DNA of 64,000 nt from Eleusine coracana subsp. coracana (Eukaryota; Streptophyta; Magnoliopsida; Poales; Poaceae), in NCBI GenBank assembly GCA_032690845.1, contig CM064425.1:38156240-38220239 (forward strand). Reading direction: 5' to 3'. The notes beneath the pieces were generated by a model. The model saw nothing but the letters and a program-made list of their open reading frames with translations, was not told where the DNA came from and did no database searches. Within the stretch, counting starts at the first letter, position 1, and every line of letters starts with the position of its first letter. Shown here in pieces: positions 11,529 through 21,858 of the stretch. Made by a program: the position numbers and the translations under genes.

Positions 11529-13153
11529 CCTCTCCAAGCTTAAACCTTTGCTCGTCCCAAGCAAATTAAAACTTAGAGGTGATGGATCAAGAATTGCTTC
11601 AATATTAGTGCCCTACATGTATCAAGTGCACAAACACATACTCCAAAACAATATAGGTAAGTGTAAACCAGCACAACTTGGTTACTAAGTCATTCCTAAT
11701 GTACAGCGGGGTTTGTTGGCATTTTATATCCTTGTCATAAGTGGTTGAAGTCTAGAACAGCTAGCTTAGATTTTGTCATGCAATCTCCTTTTCAATCATG
11801 AGTCCAAAGTTTTTGTAATGCTGCATAAGATTGAAAATCTTTCCTCTTGGTGCAATCTCCCACTATGGCTCTCATCTCAAAGGGTGTATTTCCTTACCAA
11901 ATGCTCATCCTACTTTCTAAAAGTTTGGCTTAAATATGTGGAGCTTGGTAGGATGTCGCATTTAGCATGCATATATTGTTAAGCTAAGAGATGACCCTAG
12001 CGAAAAGACATTGCACTTCCTCATTCCAATAATTTAGAAATAATATCCAGGGGAGAGGGAGAGAATGGACTCATGCGAAGGATTGGGCTAGCACAATTGC
12101 AAAGGTCTTGGGTGCAGTTTTATCCCAAAGACTAGAATTTTGTGCTAGAGAAAAAGATGGTCCTTTATTTTTGCTCAAAGAAATATTTTATTTTTGTATG
12201 AACCTTGAAGATTTTTGATATAGCACATCCATGAGAGCTGATAAAATTTTCCTTTCTTTTCTTTCTTTCTTTGCTTCTTTCTTCTAGCTCTCATGGTGTA
12301 AAGAGGCTAATTCAATAGTTCAAATATTTTTGCAAACTTTTTCTGAGCAATTGGGAGGACCATAATCTTTTAATAGGATCAAAGGCTCGCAAAAAGAAAG
12401 ATTTTTGGTTGGCATGCTTGGTGAAGTGGATGCATGATTCTGACGCGGAAACCGCATAACCAAGCATGATTAATTTGTGAACTCAAAGATAACACGAAGG
12501 AAAATGATTGGCTTTGGACGAGCAAGTCCCTCATAAGGATTAAATCCTAACTAAACTCAATGCATGCATAAATGGCTTAGACATGGTTTTTCTACATAAT
12601 ATTTGGCCATGGTAGGAAATTGTATATCATAGGGAAGATGTGCACCACGTAGGGGGTTTTTATTGCATCATGGTTTTGAAAGATAGCACTGGACTCTAAT
12701 CATAAGGAAACCACAGACTCATCCAAAACATGCTATATCATAAACTCCAACAGCTAGACTTGGTGTTTATTAGCCATTTTGCACCCACTAAAGTATAGAG
12801 GGACTAGTGTTATCATTATGCCGGTCTACCATTACCCACAAAAGATGAGGAGTAGAGATTGTATACTTGAGACTCAAAGGGAGCTAATAGAGCAACTATT
12901 CATCATTTCCATAGGCAAGGTGGAGAGCAAGTTCTCAAATTTTATTTATAAAGGAAAATCTTTTTGTTCTTTTTGGCTATGCAAATTTTTATTGTTTTCT
13001 TTGAAAATTGAAATCTTTTTGGGTTTTCTTAAATTTTCTAAAATGAAACGAATCAACTAGAGGAAGAGGGAGAGAGGATAGATCAATTAGCGCACCTTGG
13101 TTTGGGTGCCTCCCCAAGCTTAGGTCTTTGCAAGACTTAAGCTTACACGGCGT
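11529..13153 (-). other. C1 3' spacer with two polypurine-like tracts
   Basis: This is AT-rich DNA with no gene. On the minus strand a purine tract (AAGCTTGGAGAGG) lies beside the 3' LTR (11529-11541) and a near copy (AAGCTTGGGGAGG) about 1.6 kb upstream at 13110-13122, just after the ORF2 stop. The pair resembles the duplicated tracts in A, B and H. Confidence 0.6.
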
Positions 13154-16100
13154 TCACTGCGGCGGTTGATACTTGATGTTGAAATGGCCGAACAGTTGGT
13201 CCATCATGGAGATTGTGACATCCCAAGTCACAAAAAGCCTTAAGCTAACACAATGTTAAATTGCTGGCTAATTAAAAATTTCAGTTAATTAAAGTGCCAA
13301 AGAAAAAGGGGTAAATAACTTGATTAGTTAATTACACCAATTGGCCAATTAGTAGCTTTTCAAAAACCTTGCAAAACTCAATGGAAGTGTGCCCATATTT
13401 TTGCATATTCCAGTGGAGCATGTAAAGAAAGAATTTTGGGGAATTTACTGGAATTTTTGGTAAAGGTTAATCCCCCTAAAAATTCCCTAAGTACAGAGAA
13501 CAGCACCTCTGTTCCAAGACTTTTAGTTAATTTTTCAGAAGGAATTTCAACGTGGCCCCAAAAACAAAGTTGGCAAGTAGGATTTGCTGAACTTACACAA
13601 AAATTTGCTAAGGATTTGAAGCATCGTTATTGGATAAATCAGCAAATTACAGCACACTGTTCCAGTTAAGGGGGGGGGGGGGGTCAACAATTTTCTTCAC
13701 TGGTCCACTCACCGGTCGACACCACCCTACCCTCCCCGCCGGCCACCGATCGTCTCCTCTCTCTTGCCCATCCCGGCCACTGCTCCGCCTGCTCCCTCCT
13801 GTGTCACCGGCCGCATTGAGGCTCCACCGGCGAGCCAACCCCCGGCGGCCAGCTCGCCTCCTCGCTCCCTCTGCCCTCGCACTGCCGCGCGGTACTTAAG
13901 GCCGCTGCCGCCGAGAGCCCCCTCCCCTCCTCTCCTCTTTGCTTTCGCACGCACGCCACGCGATCCCCAGGCCCCTCGGTGAGACTAGATGCCCCTGCCC
14001 TCGCCTCCTTCCTCTTCTTCCGCCAGAATCGGACGTCGCCCCTGTTTCCCCTCCGCCATGGCCGCCGTCGCGTCAAGCTCCACCTAGGCAGCTCTCCGTT
14101 CCCTCCTCCTTCCTCAAATCATTGCGCAAGTGTTTTCCCTAGCAGGTCCCTGACCCGTTCCCCCTCTGCCGCAGAGACCTCGCCGGAATTGACGAAGAAA
14201 GAAGCCGCCACCGTCGGGTTCTCCCCCCCCCCCCCCCCGCCGACGAGACCCCTCTTCCGGCCCACCCCGTCGCCTAGCTCCTCCACGCCGTCGATCTCTG
14301 CACCGAGGTGATGCTCTCCCTCCATTCCCCGACCCTTCTCGCTCGCCGTGCTCGCCTCGCGACGCCGCCGTACCCTCCCTCTGCTCTGCCGCTCGTCGCC
14401 AGCCGTCTCCGGTGCTTCCCGCAGGGCACCCACCGGATCCACGAGGTCGCCGTGGGGTGCTGAGCACGTGTGCAAGCGGCGTTGGCCGAGCCGCGCCGCC
14501 GATTGGCCGCTGGCCCGAGCTCGCCGGCGCCAGCCACCGCGCGCGCGCGCCCGCAGGCTTTTGAAAATGCCGAATGGCATTTCTGTAAATTAGCCCCAAC
14601 TTTGTTAAAATCTTCAAAAATTCATAACTCGAAAAATGAAAGTCCAATGAACATGAAACCAATTTTGTTGGATTCCTAAAATCCTCCTCTACCAGGAAAA
14701 CAAGATGAGAGCCAGGGTTATGCAGTAGATTAGTAAAATTAAATCACCAAAGTTAGAACCTTGCTAAGGGTATTAAATTCATAATTCAAAATTTATAACT
14801 GATAAAATCATGGGATTTGGTCAGTAAGCATTTCATGTCATTCCTAAACTTTCTACTACAGCACATTTCCATCTTTTATGCAAATTTTTAGTGTTATTGC
14901 ATAATCCCCATTTTTAGTAAATGAATTTCTATAAATTCTTGGTTAGGATTTTAATTCTGAAATTTAGCATTCCTGCTCCTTGGGCATTTCTACATAACTG
15001 TAAAATCTCCATGAAAAAGTTCGGGCACCATCAATATGCTTTTTGTTGTTAAGGTTGCTCATTCATAATTAGCTTAAGAATTTCAATATAAATATTGCTT
15101 TGTATATGCATATAGTTATTATTAGTGATAAATCCATCTTGGGACAGCTCATGCAACATGTTGATCTTGAGTTACAGTAAAGTTTATTATTTTCTTTTGG
15201 TATGCTCATGTTTCATAATTAGCTTATATATCTAGGTCGGTTTAGTGTTATAGTTAAAAGTGAGCATGTCGAATTCTAGGAGGGTATAGTTAACCTTGCA
15301 ATATAAGTTTCTATGTTCTCTTGCATGGGCATTATAATTGATGAATGCACCCTGGGTAAGAGTGTAGTTAAGAAGCTTTGCATGTTTGCTAAGTAGGCCT
15401 TGGCATACCGAGGGAAAATACCCTGCTAATTTCTTAGCACCAAAGGTATACTTGTAATTGGGGTATAGGTGATATGCTCAATAATTACCATGCCTCCCAC
15501 TTCCCTAATTAGAAGTTTGTCCTCTTAAAGTTAGTAATTGCCGGAGTGTTGCACGAACATGTCATCTCATTGCAGGAGCATCATTCTGTCAAATTCTATT
15601 TATTGAGGAAGTGCCATGCACCATCGTCCAATTCCTTACCGTGCATTGCACTGCATTGACTAGGAAGCGAGACCGGGAGCAAGGATGTGGCAAGCAACTC
15701 CGAGGAGCCCGCAGTTGAGCTAAACCCCGCCGAGAACTCTAACTATGATCCCTCCCAAGGCAAGCCCCGGTGCACACCTACTGATTTACAAGTCCTTTTT
15801 ATGTTGTCACAATAGAGGAGTATGGTATTGTGCATTAGGTATAGGGCTTGGATGGAACCCACTTGCATAAACAAACTATGACCTATACTTAGTTTATGTT
15901 AATAAGCCTTTCGTTAGCAACTGCTAGGCTTAAATTAGTGGAGTCAACGGTAGGCTATGGGATCACTTGATTCGATCATGATTCACGTGAAGAATGAAAT
16001 TGGATAAAAATTTGAGAACCTATCGTTGCAACTCCGTGGACAAGTATTGAACAGTACCAAGTGCATACCTCTATATGGGAATTGGTAAACCTAGTAACTT

Positions 16101-18651
16101 CGGCGCTGTATTGTTGGACGGTATTACTCATCGATCCAGAGGTGATGTGAATGGCACGGTGGATGCACGGGTCGAGGACCGCTGGAGAGTGCATGGGTTA
16201 AGCCTCGGATACGAAGTACTGTATCACGGGGAGGACGTGTACTCGGGATCGATGGCCCCGGGTCGACTTTATCGCAACCTCGTGAACGGTGGCCATACGT
16301 GTTCTTAAATGATGCGTATGTCGTGCATTTGGGTTATTCTCCTGCAGGATGTAAATCGATTCGAATTGCCGTCCCTCGCGGTTATGAGTACCTCTTGTTT
16401 CGAGCAGTGGCAATGATACTTGAGTAGATAAGTTTGGTTATGATGCTGAAAGTTGTTTACTCTATGGCTACATATTGCTATGTTGTATTGCTCTTTATAA
16501 TTGTACAAGTCTTAGCAGCTAGCTAGGTTCAACTACAGTCCCTCTCCTGCAACAAGCAATTAAAAATCTTGGTTACGGAATAAGCAGTGCAGCATAGAAT
16601 TAATAGGTGCTTTTATGCAATTATCAAATAAGCCCGGTCGGCCCCCTGCATACTAGGAGTCGGTTTTAGTAAACCTTTTGGATGGGTAAGTCTTGCGGAG
16701 TATGCTAGATACTCAGGCTTTGCGATTATGTGGTTTTCAGGTTTGCCTCAAGCAACTTATTGCGATTGCTGTAACAAAATTGTGTGGGAAGGTGAGGAGC
16801 CCCAGAACTGGACCATTGAATGGGTTCCCAGCTCCCCTAATCAAGAAGAGTGAGCCACTGCTTTAGCGCCGGCATGGCTTACTTAGGTTCCGCGTAGTGT
16901 TGTCATATCTTCCGCCTCCGCATATTTATGTAATATGAACCAAGAACATATGTATGATAATGTAACTAAATTTGCTTCCGCTATGACTCTTGAACTTGTA
17001 ATATTATACACTTAATGATGTATCTCTGTAAATGATGGATGTTCCTGTGTGAACGCTATGTATGGTTACTTTGTTAACCATCTCCCGAGGCGATCCTGTA
17101 CGGCACACTCTATACTTCGGTACAGGGTTGCGACAGAGATGTTTGTCTGAAGTTGTTCTAACATTTGCTGCTGCCATTCTTGTTCTTTCCTTATGGCTTC
17201 TTGTATTTCTTGGGTTCGCATGTTGGTCTCATAAGCATTGGCAGCCAAGTATTGCATATCTTCTTGCAACTCCAAAAAGTTGTATGATGTGAACCTGGCA
17301 GAACGAGAAGTGCCTATGCCTCCATGGGGTTGATGGTAACTTCCCGTCCCATAGGGATTGGAAGGTTCGTACTCTTCATAGGAGGAGGTAGTGTAGTGTG
17401 TTGATGAACTAGCAAATCCAGGAAACTGTGATTGCTCCCAATGGTATTGGGAGTTTCCCGAAGTATCCAGTTGAGGTGTGTTCATGGCTGTTTTGTGCTG
17501 CTGTTCTGCTCATCAGAGTTGTGCTCTTGTTCTTGGCCTATCCCCTGAAACACTATGTCTTGCACGCTGTGAGGGAGCTTGCAGTTTGTACACAGAGTTC
17601 TTTTTACCAATAATCGTGAGCTGGGGGTTAGACAACTCAATATCTATATTATACCCTAGATAAAGCATGAAGTACTTATTGTTTTCCTCTTTCAACAAGT
17701 GGGCTTGCAAGAAATGATCTTCTCCTAGCAACGGAGCGCTAGGGAGATGATCTATTCTAGCTCTATGAAGTGCATCGACCTTTCTAGAAATTCTAGTGAC
17801 AAAAGGGGTAAAAGTAATGGGTCCTTGTTGTCTGAATGCTAAGGTGAGCCAATGGTTGATGAGGAAATATGTGGGGTTCGCTTTAATCTTTTTGGTCACA
17901 GAATGGAGATAGGCTTTATCCAAACTATTCACTGAACGTACATCACCCCGAGGGGTTATGTACTGAATGATAAAACGGTGAATTATACGGAGCGATGGGT
18001 TGTGAATGTCACTAGTGCGTTCCTGCCTCGTAACAGGATTTCCTATCATTGCCTAAAGTCCTTGTGGTGTGAAACCTTTAAGTTTATCAATGTCTAAGGC
18101 TGCCTTACAGTCCAAACCAAGATAAGTACTAATTTCTTTCAAGGACCGTTCTTTGTTTCTCCAAAAAGATAAAATTCATAGAGAGTGGCTATTTGGTTTG
18201 ATTCATGAGCATGAACTTTCAAAGTGCAAAGAAATTTGATAGTGAGTCATTTAGAACTATAATCATCGAGGCGATAGAAATCATACCATCCGGCCATGTT
18301 GAGCGCATACTCAAAATCACCGAGGACGCCGATTCGCTCGAGGAAGTCATGGTCGAACTTGCGCACGGACGTGAACTCTCGGTCTTGAATGGCGGTGAAT
18401 TTGCTTTCCTCATCGAAGTCATTGAACACCATGTTCTCTTCACTCTGCATGAACTTTTCAAATTCTCCGTCTTGCATACTTTCCACCATTGGAGCCTCGG
18501 ATATGGACATTATTTCCGAGTGGTAACTTGGAGCATGCCCATATGGATCTCCTGACTACTCAGCTTTTGAGTGCTCACTTGGTGTGCGCCTCCCACGACT
18601 TGAGCTGCTGCTGCTGAACTTGGTGCAGAGGCCCTTCCAAATGTTTGCCAT
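13154..18651 (-). pseudogene. C1 ORF2, ATHILA ORF-1-like protein, split by solo LTR S
   Basis: The probable start is MANIWKG at 18651. Reading leftwards are a Ser-rich stretch, an acidic segment, MAGWYDFYRLDDYSSK, a basic region (17513-18049, with INHWLTLAF and KVDALHRARIDHLP) and a Gln-rich C-terminal part (17135-17485). The frame enters solo LTR S at 17135, resumes at 13213 with DQLFGHFNIKYQ and stops at 13154-13156. In-frame stops include TAG near 18557 (CAG in C2), a TGA after DDYSSK present in both copies, and stops near 18052. It resembles the plant ATHILA ORF-1 family (PF03078, from memory); its role is unknown. Confidence 0.65.
13214..17135 (+). mobile_element. S: 3.9 kb solo LTR with target-site duplication
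   Basis: The unit starts TGTGACATCCC and ends GGTTGCGACA, flanked by perfect 5-bp duplications gagat (13209-13213 and 17136-17140). Removing it restores the C1 ORF2 frame. It has no primer site, polypurine tract or coding capacity, so it is a solo LTR. A GC-rich island (about 13670-14570) with TACTTAAG near 13892 is probably the promoter and leader region. The rest is AT-rich. Very long TGTGAC...GCGACA LTRs occur in large grass gypsy and LARD elements; I cannot name the family. Confidence 0.85.
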
Positions 18652-19813
18652 TCCTGCAAAAGGGTTACTTGCAAACAATACCCGAAGGACAATATGATAA
18701 TAATGGTTAGCGGTTAGTTGTCTGGTTAGTAGTCCATGTGTTAGTAGTTCAAAACGTGCAAGAGACAAAGCAAAATTTCCTCTAGTTGGTTTTATTGCAG
18801 CACACTTTTATTCCTAAATTGAAAGTGCACTTACTAAGCAAACTAGTGGAGTGAGTAAGGGAATGCAAAAAGGGAGAGAGTTGTGAGGGACAAATGAAGT
18901 TTCAGCTGAAGGTTGAGGGGTGGAGAAATGAGTGAGAGGGTGCCCGGTATTTATCGGCTCGAGAGGGAGCCTTGGGGCAAATTTTTCAGGCCGAGCGATG
19001 GGACACGCCGAGCAACAGCCCATGCCGGCCGGCAGGCCTTTTTTCTCCACTTGCTCCATTATTCCTTTGGTGGTGATGGGAGAGGGCTTGGTCCATGCAC
19101 CTTGTGATCCTCTTGCTCAATGTGTTGAGAGTGTAGGGAGCAAGGATAGAGCGATGGGATGGCCAAAGTTGTATGTTTGCAATGAGTATCCTGCCACTCA
19201 TGAGGCCTAGGGGAGCAGGATGGCTGGTGAGTGTGGGTGGTGAAAGAGTGAGGTGACATGTGTGGTCCTCTTTCATTTCCTTTTACTCATGGTGGGGGCT
19301 TTTGGTGAGCATTTTTCATAAAGGAAAGGCTGCGTACACTTCCTCCACTCATGGCCATCATCCCTGCATTAGAATAGCATGGAATCCGAGAAAACCCATG
19401 GCCGCGCGGCAGACCTGGCCGGGTGGCACTGAAGTCACCTAGCCGGGTGGTCATTTTTCATGAAAAATGACCTCCCGGGTGCTGAAATTGGACTGGGATA
19501 TCTCAGGCTAGGTGGCTTCAAAAATTACCTAGCCGGGTAGTCATTTCTCACCAAAAATGACCTCCCAGGTGCTAAAATTTGACTGGCCGGTTTAGATTCT
19601 AGGCGACTTAAGAGTGAGCAAGCCGGGTGGTCATTTTTCGTGAAAAATGACCTCCCGGGTGTTGAACAACTGACTGGCCAGGTTAGAGCCCCGGATCATC
19701 ACCCGGATGGTCGTTTTTGATGAAATTTGACCTCCCGGCCAGGAAATTTGGCCGAGTCATCACCAATTTTTTTTAGCCTAATTTAATGGTTAAAGAAGGA
19801 AATAAAAGCAAAC
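18652..19813 (-). other. C1 spacer between protease and ORF2
   Basis: Here an autonomous Athila element would carry RT, RNase H and integrase. I see none of their motifs on either strand. The same sequence is present in C2 (49119-50296), so the absence is ancestral to the duplication. The left half looks like a leader for ORF2, with a TATA-like GGTATTTATCGG complement near 18948. The right half is the hairpin array. Confidence 0.65.
19435..19745 (-). repeat. hairpin array in C1
   Basis: Four degenerate units at roughly 80-base spacing each contain GGGTGGTCATTT, then a mirror-complement AAATGACCTCCCGGG. The first unit holds a perfect 24-base palindrome at 19449-19472, with arms GGTCATTTTTCA and TGAAAAATGACC. 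The others lie near 19540, 19630 and 19710 and are imperfect. Confidence 0.82.
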
Positions 19814-21094
19814 TCATTCGGTGGTATGTACAAGAGAAAGGGCGGATAAATATCGGTTTACCTTCCGACGAGGGTCCGGATTTTTTGTCTCAAACAAGAC
19901 GTTCTCCGCGTTCAGTTTTTCATGTTTCCCTTTATGGATGGAGAATTTTCCACAATCGATGCAATTTCTTTCTTCCGCCATACTGGTGTTGACTTTCTTT
20001 CGCATGGCCGGGACCTTTTTCTTCATTTCCAGTGGCTCGTTCTTCTTCTTGGGCAACGGTGGTTTGCTCTTGATTTTTACCACAGGTGCACCCAATTTTG
20101 GTAGGATTGGGTACAACTCAATTTTCTGCACCGTGTTAGGATTTTTGCCATAAAAGATGCATACCTGATTGCATTGTTCTGTTCGGGGCTTGAAGGCAAA
20201 CTTTTCAACGTGCCCATTAATGTTAAGGTGAATTTCTGCAGCCCTAACGTCAATGTTGGCATTTGTGGTGCTGAGGAATGGCCTTCCTAGTATAAGAGGT
20301 GTCTTTACATCGGCCTCCATATCTAGCACCACAAAGTCGACGGGAACGAGACAGTTCCTTGTCTTCACGGGTACGTCCTCCACGATGCCCGCCGGGTAGC
20401 GAACTGATAATGAATTGACATTAAGTTTGTCGTACGCCTCCTTTGGCATGGCACTCACGCTTGCCCCCAAATCACAAAGGGCATTGTTGAATTGCTTTAT
20501 CCCGATGGAACACAGGATAGTTGGGCATCTCGGATCTCGCTTCTTTTCCGGGAGGGAGTTCAAGATAGCAGCGCTGCACTCTTCTGTTAATTTGATTACC
20601 TCTATGGATGGCATTGGGCGTTTGTTGTTGAGTATGTCCTTTAGGTACTTGGAGTAGGTAGGAAACTGCATAGCATCAAGTAGGGGTATGTTGACATATA
20701 ATTTCTTTATTACCTCCACAAACTTCCCGAATTGTTCATCCACTGTTGGCTTCCTCTGACAAGAGAAAAATGGCAACACCGGGGTATCATAGAACTCATG
20801 TGGTGCCTTCTTGAGAGGTGCCTTTGTCTCTTCAACTTCAATTTCTTCTTCATCCTCTGACTCTGCATTGGGTTCTCTGTGCTTCCCCGCATTGTTAGGA
20901 TTTGGTGGATCCTGTGTAGATTTTCCACCTCTAGTTGTGACAACATTAACATTTTCCTTAGGGCTAGCTTCCGGCTGACCGGGGAGCTTGCCCAAGTTAG
21001 TCTTAACAATAGAAGCGGCCAGCTGAGCGATTTGTGTTTCTAACATTTTATTATGACTAAGCTGGTTTTGCAGAGAGGTATTGAAAGCTTCCAT
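19814..21094 (-). CDS. C1 protease ORF (Gag C-terminus plus aspartic protease), Athila-like
   Basis: This is an open frame of 426 codons with no internal stop, probably continuous with gag before D inserted. An acidic linker (EDEEEIEVEET) precedes the retropepsin domain. The active-site region reads ALCDLGASVSAMP (about residues 210-222), and the C-terminal block LILGRPFLSTTNANIDV is typical of Athila-type proteases. A Lys/Pro-rich tail follows, with CIDCGKFSIH, and then a stop with no RT after it. It would process Gag. The upstream frame to gag is cut by D at 21217. The C2 copy has a stop that C1 lacks. Confidence 0.78.
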   Translation of the reverse strand: MEAFNTSLQNQLSHNKMLETQIAQLAASIVKTNLGKLPGQPEASPKENVNVVTTRGGKSTQDPPNPNNAGKHREPNAESEDEEEIEVEETKAPLKKAPHEFYDTPVLPFFSCQRKPTVDEQFGKFVEVIKKLYVNIPLLDAMQFPTYSKYLKDILNNKRPMPSIEVIKLTEECSAAILNSLPEKKRDPRCPTILCSIGIKQFNNALCDLGASVSAMPKEAYDKLNVNSLSVRYPAGIVEDVPVKTRNCLVPVDFVVLDMEADVKTPLILGRPFLSTTNANIDVRAAEIHLNINGHVEKFAFKPRTEQCNQVCIFYGKNPNTVQKIELYPILPKLGAPVVKIKSKPPLPKKKNEPLEMKKKVPAMRKKVNTSMAEERNCIDCGKFSIHKGKHEKLNAENVLFETKNPDPRRKVNRYLSALSLVHTTE

Positions 21095-21217
21095 GCGAGA
21101 ATCTATACTTTCTAGGACTTTGTTAGTAGCAATAAATTTCCTACTAAAACTTTCATTGATTTTAGATTGTCCTAGAACAAGATCACGAAAGGAAGGTTCA
21201 TTACGAGTGAAGTTTCC

Positions 21218-21858
21218 TGATAGGTGTAGAGTGACCGATCTTTCGGCGAGTGGAGATAACTTCGATTTAGTGGATGTTGACCCTCACGATCCGACTACGA
21301 CGAGCAAGCCGAAGCGCCAATGCAATCGCTGAACCAACTTCTAGAGGATATTAACCTTGCGGTAAACAAGATCAACCTGATCACGAGGATCAATTCTTAC
21401 ACGCAATCGAAGAACGAGCAAGAATTAGAGGCGAGCAATCTGATGTATTGCACGAAGGTGGAGTTCTGAATTCACGTCGAGAGACGGATGTATAGCTAAG
21501 CTAAACTTAAAACAAAACTCGAAGATTGCAAGGGGCGCAGCCCTTGACTATATAGGGGGGAGGACGAGGCATCTAGGGCCGGCTGAAGTGGAGAGGTGCG
21601 CGGTGGAGAGGGAGTCGTGCGACTTGGGCCACGTGGGCCTTCGGGCGGCATCATCCTAGGCCATCGTTCCTTAGCATCAAAACCGTCTTCAATTCCTCGG
21701 CTCGAGCTCTAGTGATTGGGCCCTTGTACGTCGTCGTCTCGTTAAAAGATGGATCCGTAACTCGAGGAGGCGCGATGACGAGAGGTGGAGGCATGACAAC
21801 TTGGTTTGGCGTGCCATCTTCCGTCATCATTATTCGTATGTCGTTGATGTCCTCATCA
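21218..21858 (-). repeat. D 3' LTR
   Basis: On the minus strand it begins TGATGAGGACATC and ends CTACACCTATCA. The last about 70 codons of pol, including the GPITRARA motif, are encoded inside its first 210 bases. A TATA element, CTATATAG, is intact at 21548-21555. Confidence 0.88.

Noticed and set aside
13630..14662. Several overlapping ORFs of 60-180 codons on both strands
   Set aside because: They lie in the GC-rich island of solo LTR S, where stops are rare in every frame. Composition is Pro/Arg/Ala/Gly-rich and no domain is seen.
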